A DNA stretch of 64,000 nt from Lentisalinibacter orientalis (GTDB taxonomy: Bacteria; Pseudomonadota; Gammaproteobacteria; Steroidobacterales; Woeseiaceae): NCBI RefSeq assembly GCF_040706535.1, contig NZ_JAPDRJ010000004.1, forward strand, positions 124,001 through 188,000, given 5' to 3'. Positions within the stretch are counted from its first letter, which is position 1; every line of letters starts with the position of its first letter. Shown in pieces: positions 44,453 to 53,379 of the stretch. Under the pieces are notes generated by a model, which ran no database searches, was not told where the DNA came from, and worked only from the letters and a program-made list of their open reading frames with translations. The translations under genes and the position numbers were made by a program.

Positions 44453-45331
44453 CTAGCGTCCGTCGGCGGAGGCCTCGCCGGTCGCCGCGCCGAAGCGCAT
44501 CGAGTAATCCACGGCGCGCAGGTGCTTGGTGAGCGCGCCCACCGAGATGAAGTCGACGCCGGTTTCGGCGACGGCCACCATGTCCTCCATCTCGAGTCCG
44601 CCGGATGCCTCCAGCGTGGCGCCCGTGCCGCCGTCGCCGGTGATGCGCACGGCCTCGCGCAGGGCATCGAGCGGAAAGTTGTCGAGCAGCAGGCGGTCGG
44701 CTCCGGCGGCCAGCGCCTCGCGCAGCTCGCCGATGTTCTCCACCTCCACCTCGACCGGCAGCGCCGGGTTCCCGGCACGTGCCTGCGAGACGGCTGCCGC
44801 GATGCCGCCGCAGGCGATGATGTGGTTCTCCTTGATGAGTATGGCGTCGAACAGCCCGATGCGGTGGTTGACCGCACCGCCGCAGCGTACGGCGTACTTC
44901 TGGGCCAGCCGGAGACCCGGGATCGTCTTGCGGGTATCGAGTATGCGGCAGCCGGTGTGGGCGACGGCGGCGGCGTAACGGGCGGCCGCCGTGGCGGTGC
45001 CGGAGAGCGTCTGCAGGAAATTCAGCGCGGTGCGTTCGCCGGTGAGGATCGGGCGGGCAGGCCCCTCCAGGGAGCAGACTGTCTCGCCCGGCGCCAGCCG
45101 GTCGCCGTCGTCGGCCTGCCATTCGATGCGGATGGTCTCGTCCAGCACGGCGAAGACCCGGTCGAACCAGGCGCGGCCGCACAGTATTGCGTCCTCGCGG
45201 CAGACCACAGTGGCGCGGGAGCACGCCCCGGCGCCGATCAGCGCGGCCGTCACGTCGCCTTCGCCGACGTCCTCCGCGAGGGCGGCGTCGACGCTCGCCC
45301 GGATGTGTCCCGAGAGCCTGTCTTCCTGCAT
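44453..45331 (-). CDS. nadC: Nicotinate-nucleotide pyrophosphorylase (quinolinate phosphoribosyltransferase)
   Basis: A 292-residue enzyme converting quinolinate and PRPP to nicotinate mononucleotide in NAD synthesis. Seen are LTGERTALNFLQTLSGTAT, DTRKTIPGLRLAQKYAV, CGGAVNHRIGLFDAILIKEN and VEVENIGELREAL, all standard. ATG 45331 follows GGAGG; an earlier in-frame codon would add 26 unlike residues. It converges with the GGDEF/EAL gene across 22 nt. Confidence 0.96.
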   Translation of the reverse strand: MQEDRLSGHIRASVDAALAEDVGEGDVTAALIGAGACSRATVVCREDAILCGRAWFDRVFAVLDETIRIEWQADDGDRLAPGETVCSLEGPARPILTGERTALNFLQTLSGTATAAARYAAAVAHTGCRILDTRKTIPGLRLAQKYAVRCGGAVNHRIGLFDAILIKENHIIACGGIAAAVSQARAGNPALPVEVEVENIGELREALAAGADRLLLDNFPLDALREAVRITGDGGTGATLEASGGLEMEDMVAVAETGVDFISVGALTKHLRAVDYSMRFGAATGEASADGR

Positions 45332-45377
45332 TTCCGCTGCCTCCGCGCCGCGCCGGGACGATACGCCAGAGTGTCTC

Positions 45378-45405
45378 TGGTCACAAGCGTCAACATACGT
45401 ATAAT
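45378..45405 (+). promoter_or_regulatory. Promoter upstream of the DUF1289 gene
   Basis: TGGTCA (45378-45383), 16 bases, and a perfect TATAAT (45400-45405). Transcription would begin near 45412, just before the first in-frame ATG (45415), which favours the second ATG (45457) as the real start. Confidence 0.55.
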
Positions 45406-45456
45406 CCACTATAAATGCATAGCGACCGGCAGCCGCCAGGATTGGACCAGACAGTG

Positions 45457-45651
45457 ATGAACGAGCCGCCGCCGAGACGCCCGGCCTCGCCTTGCGTGAA
45501 CATCTGCACGCTGGACGAGCGGGACGTCTGTACGGGCTGTCTGCGCACCCTCGACGAGATCGGCGCCTGGTCCACCCTCAGCCCGGAAGAGCAATGGCGC
45601 GTCGTGGACGCGCTGCGCGCCCGCGCCGCGCAGCGGAGAGCCGGCCCCTGA
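45457..45651 (+). CDS. DUF1289 family small cysteine protein
   Basis: A 64-residue protein with the DUF1289 pattern: SPCVNICTLDERDVCTGCLR, then TLDEIGAWSTLSPEEQW. Four cysteines (C-x3-C-x7-C-x2-C) suggest a metal site, probably zinc or an iron-sulphur cluster. Function is unknown; such genes often sit near oxidoreductase or NAD-related genes. The alternative start at 45415 would add 14 residues but leaves almost no leader after the likely transcription start. A BON lipoprotein gene follows after 6 nt. Confidence 0.8.
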   Translation: MNEPPPRRPASPCVNICTLDERDVCTGCLRTLDEIGAWSTLSPEEQWRVVDALRARAAQRRAGP

Positions 45652-45657
45652 GGTCTC

Positions 45658-46044
45658 ATGAACACCCCGCGCTTCACCACTGTCCTGTTCCCGCTCCTGC
45701 TGGCCGGCTTCGGCCTGACCGGCTGCACGGCCATGCTGATCGGCGACGGTCAGGCGAGTGGCGGCGCGAATGGCCAGGGCGGCATCTCGAGCGGGCGCGC
45801 CGCGGAGACCGGCAGCACGCGATCGATCGGCGACGCCGAAGTCACCGAGGCGGTGCGCTCGAGGCTGCTGGCGGATACATCGGTGGAGGCGACGGGCATC
45901 GACGTGACGACGGCCGCAGGGCGGGTGACGCTCAGCGGCATCGTCACGAGTTTTGCCGAGCGGGACAGGGCGGGCCGGCTGGCCGCCGCCGTTCCGGGGG
46001 TCGTGGGGGTGGATAACCGTCTGGCCGTGCAGGCGCGTCGCTAG
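45658..46044 (+). CDS. BON-domain lipoprotein
   Basis: A 128-residue exported protein. A signal peptide ends in lipobox GLTGC with acylated Cys23; the residue after it is Thr, not Asp, so sorting to the outer membrane is expected. A Gly/Ser-rich linker leads to one BON domain (SIGDAEVTEAVRSRLLADTS, AAGRVTLSGIVTS, AAAVPGVVGVDNRLAV), a phospholipid-associated fold. OsmY/DolP-type proteins have two BON domains; this has one. Role in envelope maintenance is inferred from the family. Confidence 0.85.
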   Translation: MNTPRFTTVLFPLLLAGFGLTGCTAMLIGDGQASGGANGQGGISSGRAAETGSTRSIGDAEVTEAVRSRLLADTSVEATGIDVTTAAGRVTLSGIVTSFAERDRAGRLAAAVPGVVGVDNRLAVQARR

Positions 46045-46093
46045 CAAGCCTGACGACGGCAAGTCAACGAGAGCAAAGGAGGTAGAGGGGAAT

Positions 46094-46408
46094 ATGGACG
46101 TAATGGAAAGGATCAAGCAGCAGATCAGCGAGAACCCGATCCTGCTGTACATGAAAGGGACGCCGGATTTCCCGCAGTGCGGCTTCTCCGCTCAGTCGGT
46201 GGCGGCACTGAAGGCCTGCGGCAAGGAATTCGCCTACGTGAATATCCTGGAGGATCCGGAGCTGCGCGAGGCGCTGAAGAGCTATTCGAGCTGGCCGACC
46301 TACCCCCAGCTCTACGTTCGCGGTGAGCTCATCGGCGGCTCGGATATCGCCGTGGAGATGTATCATTCCGGCGAGCTGAAGCAGATGCTCGACGACGTCG
46401 CCGCCTGA
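46094..46408 (+). CDS. grxD: Monothiol glutaredoxin (Grx4 type)
   Basis: A 104-residue CGFS glutaredoxin that carries [2Fe-2S] clusters with glutathione. MKGTPDFPQCGFSAQSVAAL contains the active CGFS; the glutathione site TYPQLY and GGSDIAVEM are present. ATG 46094 has an AGGAGG region upstream. The gene converges with rnt: its stop and the rnt stop lie in opposite arms (CGCCTGA 46402-46408, TCAGGCG 46421-46427) of a possible hairpin that could end both. Confidence 0.95.
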   Translation: MDVMERIKQQISENPILLYMKGTPDFPQCGFSAQSVAALKACGKEFAYVNILEDPELREALKSYSSWPTYPQLYVRGELIGGSDIAVEMYHSGELKQMLDDVAA

Positions 46409-46420
46409 GGGCGGCGGCGC

Positions 46421-47068
46421 TCAGGCGCCGGCCAGCGCGTCCCGATATACGCCCTGCACCCGGTTGACGATCTCGCAGAACAGATCCGCCGTCCGTTCGG
46501 CGTCGTAGGCTGCGGAATGGGCCCGGGATTCGTCCCAGTCCAGTCCCGCCGCAGTCACTGCGCGCGCCAGCACCGTCTGTCCGAAGACCACGCCGCCCAG
46601 CGTCGCCGTATCGAAGCTGGAGAACGGGTGGAACGGGTTGCGCTTCAGCCCCGTGCGTCGTACCGCGGCATTCAGGAAACTCAGATCGAAGAAGGAATTG
46701 TGGCCCACCAGTACGGCCCGGGTGCAGCCGGTCTCGCGGATGGCGCGGCGCACTTCCCGGAACACCCGCTGCAGGGCGTCCCGCTCGTCGATGGCCGGGC
46801 GCAGCGGATGCCACGGGTCGATGCCGTTGACGGCCAGCGACGCTGCCTCCAGGTTGGCGCCGTCGAAGGGCTTCACGTGATAACGGTGGGTCTCGCTGCG
46901 TCCCAGGCGGCCGGCGTCGTCCATCTCCAGCAACACGGCGGCGATCTCCAGCAGCGCGTCGGTGTCCGCATTGAAACCGCCCGTCTCGACGTCGACCACG
47001 ACGGGCAGGAAGCCGCGGAAGCGGTTCGCAACCGGTGCCGGCTCGCTCTGTTCGTTCGCTTTCCCCAT
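46421..47068 (-). CDS. rnt: Ribonuclease T
   Basis: A 215-residue DEDDh exonuclease that trims 3' ends of tRNA and other stable RNA. The motifs are VVVDVETGGFNADTDALLEI (Asp and Glu of ExoI), VLVGHNSFFDLSFLN (ExoII Asp) and SRAHSAAYDAERTADLF (His and Asp of ExoIII). The SETHRYHVKPF segment is RNase T-like. ATG 47068 follows the aminopeptidase stop by 5 nt, so both are probably on one message. Confidence 0.95.
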   Translation of the reverse strand: MGKANEQSEPAPVANRFRGFLPVVVDVETGGFNADTDALLEIAAVLLEMDDAGRLGRSETHRYHVKPFDGANLEAASLAVNGIDPWHPLRPAIDERDALQRVFREVRRAIRETGCTRAVLVGHNSFFDLSFLNAAVRRTGLKRNPFHPFSSFDTATLGGVVFGQTVLARAVTAAGLDWDESRAHSAAYDAERTADLFCEIVNRVQGVYRDALAGA

Positions 47069-47073
47069 ACGGT

Positions 47074-48591
47074 TCAGGAGTCGGGCCGGCCGGGCGTCGC
47101 GGCGAGATCCAGCAGCAGGCCGAGGGTGTAGCGGACGCCGAAGCCGGTGACCTTGCTGGGCGCGTGGGCCAGCCCGCCCTCGTGGCTCGAGGCACTGAGG
47201 TCGATATGAATCCAGGTGCTCTGCCGGGGCACGAACTCCCGCAGCAGCGCCGCTGCCATGATGTGGTCGCCGGCGCCCGCCGGCAGGCATTGCTTCAGGT
47301 CCGCCACCTCGCTCTTCAGCTCGTCCCGGAACTCGTCGGTGACCGGGAACGGCCAGACCCGCTCGCCGCTTGCCTCGCCGGCGCGCTCGAGCAGGGGATG
47401 CAGGGACGGGCGATTCGTGAATACGCCGCTGTAGCGGGTGGTGAGGGCGCTGATGCAGGTCCCGGTGAGCGTGGCGTAATCGATGATGGTCGCCGGTTCC
47501 GCCTCACCGGCCAGAGCCAGCGTGTCGGCGAGCACCATCCTGCCCTCGGCGTCCGTATGCATCACCTGTATCGTCTTGCCGTTGACGGCCGTGACCACGT
47601 CCTGCTGCTTGTAGGCCCGCGGGCCCGTCCGGTTCTCGGTCAGCGCCAGCCAGCAGTCGACGCCGAACGGCGCCTCCAGCAGCGTCAGGGCGAGCAGGCT
47701 GCCGAGTGCGACGGCGGCACCCTGCATGTCCCCGTGCATGTCCAGCATGCCGGCGGCGGGTTTGAGATTCGTGCCGCCCGTGTCGAAGACGATGCCCTTG
47801 CCGACCAGGGCGACGGCGGGTGCGTCGCCGGCGCCCTGCGGGCGCCAGGACAGACGGACGATGCCCGCGTCGTCGTTGTCGTTGCCGCGGGCGACCGCCA
47901 GGAAGGCGCCGGCGCCCCGGTCCTCCAGCTGAGTCGTGTCGAGAAACTCGTAGTGCCAGCCGTGTCGCTCGGCGAGCTCCGCGGCGGCGACCCGGAGAGC
48001 CCTGGCGTCACCCACGTTCGGCGGCAGCGCGGTGAGCCAGCGGGCCAGATTGTTGCCCGCGGCTTCCGCCTGCACCCGGTCGGCGTCGATCCGTTCGGGC
48101 AGGCCCACCAGGCGGATGGTGGCCAGCCGCCGCGGTTTCGGCGCCTTCTGCCGGAATACCGGCAGGCGGAAGGCGGCCAGCAGCAGGGCCAGCAACTGGT
48201 CACGCACGAAGGGAGCGGTCGACTCTTCGGGAAAGCCGGCCGCTAGCACGGCGATCCGCGCCGGGTCTTCCGCCAGAGCGGCTTCCGCGAGCCGGCGTGC
48301 GGCCGTGCCGCGCTCGAATGCGCTCGCTTCCGGCGCCACCATGGCCACCAGTACGGTGGTCTGTGCCTTGTTGTCCAGACGGCTCGTGACCAGCGGCACG
48401 TCGGATGCGTCGCGACGGCGGGCGATGCTTCTCAGCCGGGTGCCCCTTGGCACCGCCGACCAGGCGCTCTCGCTTGCACCGCTCGGCAGCAGCACCAGCA
48501 GCTGGTCGAGATTCTCGTAGTCTTTCAGCAGCGGCTTCTTCGTCGACTGGATGACGCGTATCGAAGAGTCCGGCGGCAGCACTGTGGCCAT
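47074..48591 (-). CDS. M17 leucyl aminopeptidase family protein
   Basis: A 505-residue M17 peptidase. The metal-binding and catalytic region has VGKGIVFDTGGTNLKPAAGM (Lys and Asp), DMHGDMQGAAVA, MHTDAEGRMVLADTLAL (Asp, Glu and the catalytic Arg) and a normal hexamer-type N-terminal domain. The usual N-T-D-A-E is H-T-D-A-E here; the metal ligands are kept. It is closer to the PepA-like side branch than to E. coli PepA itself, so no symbol is given. ATG 48591 has GGAGG. It lies just before rnt. Confidence 0.9.
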   Translation of the reverse strand: MATVLPPDSSIRVIQSTKKPLLKDYENLDQLLVLLPSGASESAWSAVPRGTRLRSIARRRDASDVPLVTSRLDNKAQTTVLVAMVAPEASAFERGTAARRLAEAALAEDPARIAVLAAGFPEESTAPFVRDQLLALLLAAFRLPVFRQKAPKPRRLATIRLVGLPERIDADRVQAEAAGNNLARWLTALPPNVGDARALRVAAAELAERHGWHYEFLDTTQLEDRGAGAFLAVARGNDNDDAGIVRLSWRPQGAGDAPAVALVGKGIVFDTGGTNLKPAAGMLDMHGDMQGAAVALGSLLALTLLEAPFGVDCWLALTENRTGPRAYKQQDVVTAVNGKTIQVMHTDAEGRMVLADTLALAGEAEPATIIDYATLTGTCISALTTRYSGVFTNRPSLHPLLERAGEASGERVWPFPVTDEFRDELKSEVADLKQCLPAGAGDHIMAAALLREFVPRQSTWIHIDLSASSHEGGLAHAPSKVTGFGVRYTLGLLLDLAATPGRPDS

Positions 48592-48766
48592 TCGAGGTTC
48601 CTCCGGGGCGCCTTGACCTGTCTCCGGCAAAGGTCGAACATACGCCCCCAACCTCTGGCGGGCGGAGCGGGGCGACGAAGAAGCGCCATCCTAGCAGGTG
48701 ACCTCCGCCAATTCATCACGGCCGCGGTGGCGGACAGACGGCATCAGGCAAGAAACGGCATCAGGC

Positions 48767-51433
48767 ATGAGTGCAAACAGTCCTTTCGACGATACCGACC
48801 CGACAGAGACCCGGGAATGGCTCGAGTCCATCGACTCGGTGCTGAAGGTCCACGGTCCCGAGCGAGCCCATTTCCTGCTTAACCGGATGATCGATTTCGC
48901 GCGCCGCTCCGGTGCCTATCTGCCCTACAGCCCGAACACCGCCTACCTGAATACCATCTCTCCCGGCCAGCAGCCGGAGTATCCCGGCGACCGTTCCATC
49001 GAACGGCGCATCGAGGCGTACATCCGCTGGAACGCGATGGCCATGGTGGTGCTGGCGAACCGGGCCAGCAGCGAATACGGCGGCCACATCGCCTCCTATG
49101 CATCCTCCGCCACGCTCTACGAAGTGGGTTTCAATCACTTCTGGCGCGCGCCTTCGGAGCGCAACGGCGGCGACCTGGTCTTCATCCAGGGCCATTCGGC
49201 GCCGGGGATCTACTCGCGGGCCTATCTCGAGGGACGTCTCACCGGCGCGCAGCTGCAACGCTTCCGCATGGAGGTGGGCGGCGGCGGGCTGTCGTCGTAT
49301 CCGCATCCCTGGCTCATGCCGGAGTTCTGGCAGTTCCCGACGGTGTCCATGGGCCTCGGCCCGATGATGGCGCTGTACCAGGCCCGCTTCATGCGCTACC
49401 TGGAGCACCGCGGCCTGATCCCGGAGAGCGACCGCAAGGTGTGGTGCTTCCTCGGCGACGGGGAGATGGACGAGCCGGAGGCCATGGGCGCCATCACGAT
49501 GGCCGTGCGCGAGGGGCTCGACAACCTCATATTCGTCATCAACTGCAACCTGCAGCGCCTCGACGGACCCGTGCGCGGCAACGGCAAGATCATCCAGGAA
49601 CTGGAGGCGGCGTTCGGTGGCGCCGGCTGGGACGTGATCAAGGTGATCTGGGGCTCGCGCTGGGATCCGCTGCTGGCCAAGGACACCGACGGCCTGCTCC
49701 GCCGCGTCATGGACGAGACGGTGGACGGCGAATACCAGGCCTACAAGAACAAGGGCGGCGCCTATACCCGCGAGCACTTCTTCGGCAAGTATCCCGAGCT
49801 GAAGGAGATGGTGGCGAACATGTCGGACGAGGAAGTCTGGCGTCTGAACCGCGGCGGCCACGACTCCATCAAGGTCTACTCGGCCTACGAGAAGGCCGTG
49901 CGCAGCAAGGGCCGCCCGACCGTGATCCTGGCCAAGACCGTGAAGGGCTACGGCATGGGCGAGTCCGGCGGCGAGAGCGCGAACCCGGCGCACCAGCAGA
50001 AGAAGCTGGACGACGAGGCGCTGAAGGAATTCCGCGACCGCTTCAACATTCCGGTCTCCGACGAGGACATCCCCAAGGTGCCTTTCTGCCGACCGCCGGA
50101 GGATAGCGACGAGATCGAATACCTGCACGAGCGGCGGCGCAAGCTCGACGGCTATCTGCCCCAGCGGCGGACCCGCTCCGAGTCGCTGCAGGTGCCGCAG
50201 CTGGAGGCCTTCTCCAGTCAGCTGGAGGGCACGGGCGAGCGCGAGGCCTCGACCACCATGGCGTTCATACGCCTGCTGACGACGCTGATACGGGACAAGA
50301 GCATCGGCAAGTACGTGGTACCCATCGTGCCCGACGAGGCGCGCACCTTCGGCATGGAAGGCATGTTCCGGCAGGTGGGCATCTATTCCTCCAAGGGTCA
50401 GCTCTATACGCCCCAGGATGCCGATCAGCTGATGTACTACAAGGAGGACAAGAAGGGCCAGATACTGGAGGAGGGCATCAACGAGGCGGGCTCGTTCTGT
50501 TCCTGGGCGGCGGCCGGCACGGCGTACAGCAATCACGACCGGCCGATGATCCCCTTCTACATCTTCTACTCGATGTTCGGCTTCCAGCGCATCGGCGATT
50601 TCATCTGGGCCGGCGGCGACATGCAGTCGCGGGGCTTCCTGATGGGCGGCACGGCCGGGCGCACGACGTTGGCGGGCGAGGGCCTGCAGCACCAGGACGG
50701 ACACAGCCTCGTGCTGTCCTCCACCGTGCCGAACTGCCTGTCCTACGACCCCACGTATGCCTACGAGCTGGCGGTGATCATCCAGGACGGGCTGCGGCGC
50801 ATGCTGCACGAGCAGGAGAATGTCTTCTACTACATCACCTGCATGAATGAGAACTACGTCCACCCGCCCATGCCGAAGGGCGTCGAGGACGGCATCCTGA
50901 AGGGCCTGTACCTGCTGAAGATCGGCGGGCGGGGCAAGGTGCGCGTGCAGCTGATGGGCGCGGGCACCATCCTGCGCGAAGTCATCGCCGCCGCCGAGCT
51001 GCTGGAGGAGGACTATTCCATCCCGGCGGACATCTGGAGCGCCACCAGCTTCAACCAGCTGCGCCGCGACTGCCTCGAGGTGGAACGCTGGAACCAGCTG
51101 CACCCGGGCGAGGAGCCGAGGCGGAGCTACCTCGACCAGTGCCTGGCGGACAAGGAAGGCCCCTTCATCGCGGCGACGGACTACATGAAGATCGTGCCGG
51201 ACCAGATCCAGCGCTGGGTGCCGGGTCAGTTCGTCACGCTGGGCACCGACGGCTACGGCCGCAGCGACCGCCGCTCCGCGCTGCGCCAGCATTTCGAGGT
51301 GGACCGCCGCTACATCGCGGTGACGGCGCTGAATGCGCTGGCCGACGAAGGCGCGCTGGACATGGATACGGTCTCGGATGCCATCCGGCGCTACGACATC
51401 GATCCGGACAAGCCGGATCCGGTGACCCTCTGA
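48767..51433 (+). CDS. aceE: Pyruvate dehydrogenase E1 component (homodimeric)
   Basis: An 888-residue thiamine-diphosphate enzyme that decarboxylates pyruvate and acetylates the lipoyl groups of E2. The thiamine motif is CFLGDGEMDEPEAMGAI with INCNLQRLDGPVRG near residue 230-265; RSIERRIEAYIRWNAMAMV and GHIASYASSATLYEVGFNHF are typical of AceE. The length is normal. ATG 48767 gives the family N-terminus MSANSPFDDTDPTETREWLE; ribosome site weak. First gene of the aceE-aceF-lpdA operon. Confidence 0.97.
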   Translation: MSANSPFDDTDPTETREWLESIDSVLKVHGPERAHFLLNRMIDFARRSGAYLPYSPNTAYLNTISPGQQPEYPGDRSIERRIEAYIRWNAMAMVVLANRASSEYGGHIASYASSATLYEVGFNHFWRAPSERNGGDLVFIQGHSAPGIYSRAYLEGRLTGAQLQRFRMEVGGGGLSSYPHPWLMPEFWQFPTVSMGLGPMMALYQARFMRYLEHRGLIPESDRKVWCFLGDGEMDEPEAMGAITMAVREGLDNLIFVINCNLQRLDGPVRGNGKIIQELEAAFGGAGWDVIKVIWGSRWDPLLAKDTDGLLRRVMDETVDGEYQAYKNKGGAYTREHFFGKYPELKEMVANMSDEEVWRLNRGGHDSIKVYSAYEKAVRSKGRPTVILAKTVKGYGMGESGGESANPAHQQKKLDDEALKEFRDRFNIPVSDEDIPKVPFCRPPEDSDEIEYLHERRRKLDGYLPQRRTRSESLQVPQLEAFSSQLEGTGEREASTTMAFIRLLTTLIRDKSIGKYVVPIVPDEARTFGMEGMFRQVGIYSSKGQLYTPQDADQLMYYKEDKKGQILEEGINEAGSFCSWAAAGTAYSNHDRPMIPFYIFYSMFGFQRIGDFIWAGGDMQSRGFLMGGTAGRTTLAGEGLQHQDGHSLVLSSTVPNCLSYDPTYAYELAVIIQDGLRRMLHEQENVFYYITCMNENYVHPPMPKGVEDGILKGLYLLKIGGRGKVRVQLMGAGTILREVIAAAELLEEDYSIPADIWSATSFNQLRRDCLEVERWNQLHPGEEPRRSYLDQCLADKEGPFIAATDYMKIVPDQIQRWVPGQFVTLGTDGYGRSDRRSALRQHFEVDRRYIAVTALNALADEGALDMDTVSDAIRRYDIDPDKPDPVTL

Positions 51434-51443
51434 GGGGTTCGCG

Positions 51444-53339
51444 ATGGCTGAACGCAAGGAAATACGCGTCCCCGATCTCGGCGACTTCTCCGACGTCGAC
51501 GTCATCGAGGTGCTGGTCTCCGCCGGCGACACCGTCGAGGTGGAAGACGGCCTGATCGTGCTGGAGACCGACAAGGCGTCCATGGACGTGCCGAGCACCG
51601 CGGCCGGCAAGGTGGTCGAGGTCAGCGTCTCGTCGGGCGACACGGTGAACGAGGGCGACCTCATCGCCGTGGTCGAGACGAGCGGAAGCGCAGAGGAGGG
51701 CGCCTCCGGCGACCGGGAAACGGATGCCGGCGATGACAAGGCCGGCGCCGAGGACGACAGGACCGGTGCCGACAGCGACGAGACCGATGCCGGAGATGGT
51801 GAGGCCGGTGCCGACGATTACAAGGCCGGTGCCGACGATCACAAGGCCGGTGCCGACGAGGATCGGTCCGGCGGCGGCGAGCCGCGCCGCGAGTCGGGCG
51901 GCAAGTCTGGCGGCAAGTCGGATGGCGACACGGTGGCCGCGCCGGGCCGGCGCCGGGTCGAGGTGCCGGACCTCGGCGACTTCGACGAAGTGGACGTGAT
52001 CGAGGTCCACGTCGCCGAGGGCGACGAGGTGGCAGAAGAGGATCCGCTGCTGACCCTCGAGACGGACAAGGCCTCCATGGACGTGCCGTCGCCGGCGGCG
52101 GGCCGCGTGGCCGAGGTGGTGGTGAGCGTCGGCGACAAGGTGAGTTCCGGCGACGAGATTCTGACGCTGCTGACCGGCGAAGGCGCCGGCGGCGACGGCG
52201 GCGAGGCCGCGCAGGCCGATCAGGCGGACGAGACCGCCGGCGAAGCCGGGGCGGAACGCGCGGCGGGCGAGGGCGACAGCAGCGCCGAGGCCGGCAGCAA
52301 GCGCCGCGAGACCGGGTCGGCGGCGCAGTCACGAGAGCAGGCCGGGAGCACCCGCCGCGAGCGGGCCGACTCCGCCGACGAGCGCCGGGACGTGCCCTCC
52401 GGATTCCCGGCCATCGACGAGGCAGGTTTCTCCCGCGCCCATGCCAGCCCGTCCGTCCGCAAGCTGGCGCGGGAGCTGGGCGTCGACCTCGTGAGGGTGG
52501 AAGGCACCGGGCGCAAGGGCCGGGTTCTCGCCGAAGACGTGAAGTCGTGGGTCAAGAAGGCGCTGCAGGGCGGCGGCGAGGCCGCCGCGGGTGCCGCGTT
52601 GCCGTCGGTCCCGGAGGTGGATTTCGCTAAGTACGGTGACGTGGCGACGCAGCAGCTCGGCCGGATCCGCAAGATCTCCGCGCGCCGGCTGCAGGCGTCG
52701 TGGCTGAACCTGCCCCACGTTACCCAGCACGACCTCGCCGACATCACCGAAATGGAGGAACGGCGCACGGAACTGAAAGGCACGGCGGCGGAGCGCGGCA
52801 TCAAGCTGACGCCGCTCGCGTTCATCATCAAGGCCTGCGTGCAGGCGCTGAAGGAGTTCCCCCGCTTCAACAGCTCCCTGCATCCGGACGGCGAGCACCT
52901 GGTGCTGAAGCACTACTTCCATATCGGTTTCGCCGCCGATACGCCGAACGGCCTGGTGGTTCCCGTCATCCGGGACGCCGACCGCAAGGACGTCTACGAG
53001 CTTGCTCGTGATCTTGCCGAGCTGTCCGCCGCGGCGCGGGAAGGCAAGCTCAGCGCCGAGCAGATGCAGGGCGGCACCTTCACGGTCTCCAGCCTCGGCG
53101 GCATCGGCGGCACGGCTTTCACGCCGATCATCAACGCCCCGGAGGTCGCCATACTCGGCGTTTCCCGCTCGAGCATGCAGCCGGTATGGAACGGGCGGGA
53201 GTTCAAGCCGCGTCTGATGCTGCCGCTGTCGCTGTCCTACGATCACCGCGTGATCGACGGTGCGGACGCAGCCCGCTTCACCACCTGGCTGTCCGGCGCC
53301 CTGGGCGACGTCGGCGGCCTGCTCGAGGCCATCCCCTGA
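51444..53339 (+). CDS. aceF: Pyruvate dehydrogenase E2 (dihydrolipoamide acetyltransferase), two lipoyl domains
   Basis: A 631-residue E2. Two lipoyl domains with ETDKASMDVP lysines near residues 43 and 209 are joined by an acidic linker made of six 21-bp repeats (AGADDYK, AGADDHK and variants). A second Ala/Glu-rich linker leads to the E1/E3-binding domain (ASPSVRKLARELGVDLVRVE, about 333-372) and the catalytic core with LSYDHRVIDGADAARF near residue 602, where His is the active residue. It transfers acetyl groups from lipoate to CoA. It lies 10 nt after aceE. Confidence 0.97.
   Translation: MAERKEIRVPDLGDFSDVDVIEVLVSAGDTVEVEDGLIVLETDKASMDVPSTAAGKVVEVSVSSGDTVNEGDLIAVVETSGSAEEGASGDRETDAGDDKAGAEDDRTGADSDETDAGDGEAGADDYKAGADDHKAGADEDRSGGGEPRRESGGKSGGKSDGDTVAAPGRRRVEVPDLGDFDEVDVIEVHVAEGDEVAEEDPLLTLETDKASMDVPSPAAGRVAEVVVSVGDKVSSGDEILTLLTGEGAGGDGGEAAQADQADETAGEAGAERAAGEGDSSAEAGSKRRETGSAAQSREQAGSTRRERADSADERRDVPSGFPAIDEAGFSRAHASPSVRKLARELGVDLVRVEGTGRKGRVLAEDVKSWVKKALQGGGEAAAGAALPSVPEVDFAKYGDVATQQLGRIRKISARRLQASWLNLPHVTQHDLADITEMEERRTELKGTAAERGIKLTPLAFIIKACVQALKEFPRFNSSLHPDGEHLVLKHYFHIGFAADTPNGLVVPVIRDADRKDVYELARDLAELSAAAREGKLSAEQMQGGTFTVSSLGGIGGTAFTPIINAPEVAILGVSRSSMQPVWNGREFKPRLMLPLSLSYDHRVIDGADAARFTTWLSGALGDVGGLLEAIP
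51741..51866 (+). repeat. Six tandem 21-bp units in the aceF linker
   Basis: Six in-frame 21-bp units from 51741 to 51866 encode AGAEDDR, TGADSDE, TDAGDGE, AGADDYK, AGADDHK, AGADEDR. The last three are nearly identical in DNA, so copy number may vary between strains. Confidence 0.85.
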
Positions 53340-53379
53340 GCATGATTGTCATGATCACCCTGATCACCACGACGGTGCC

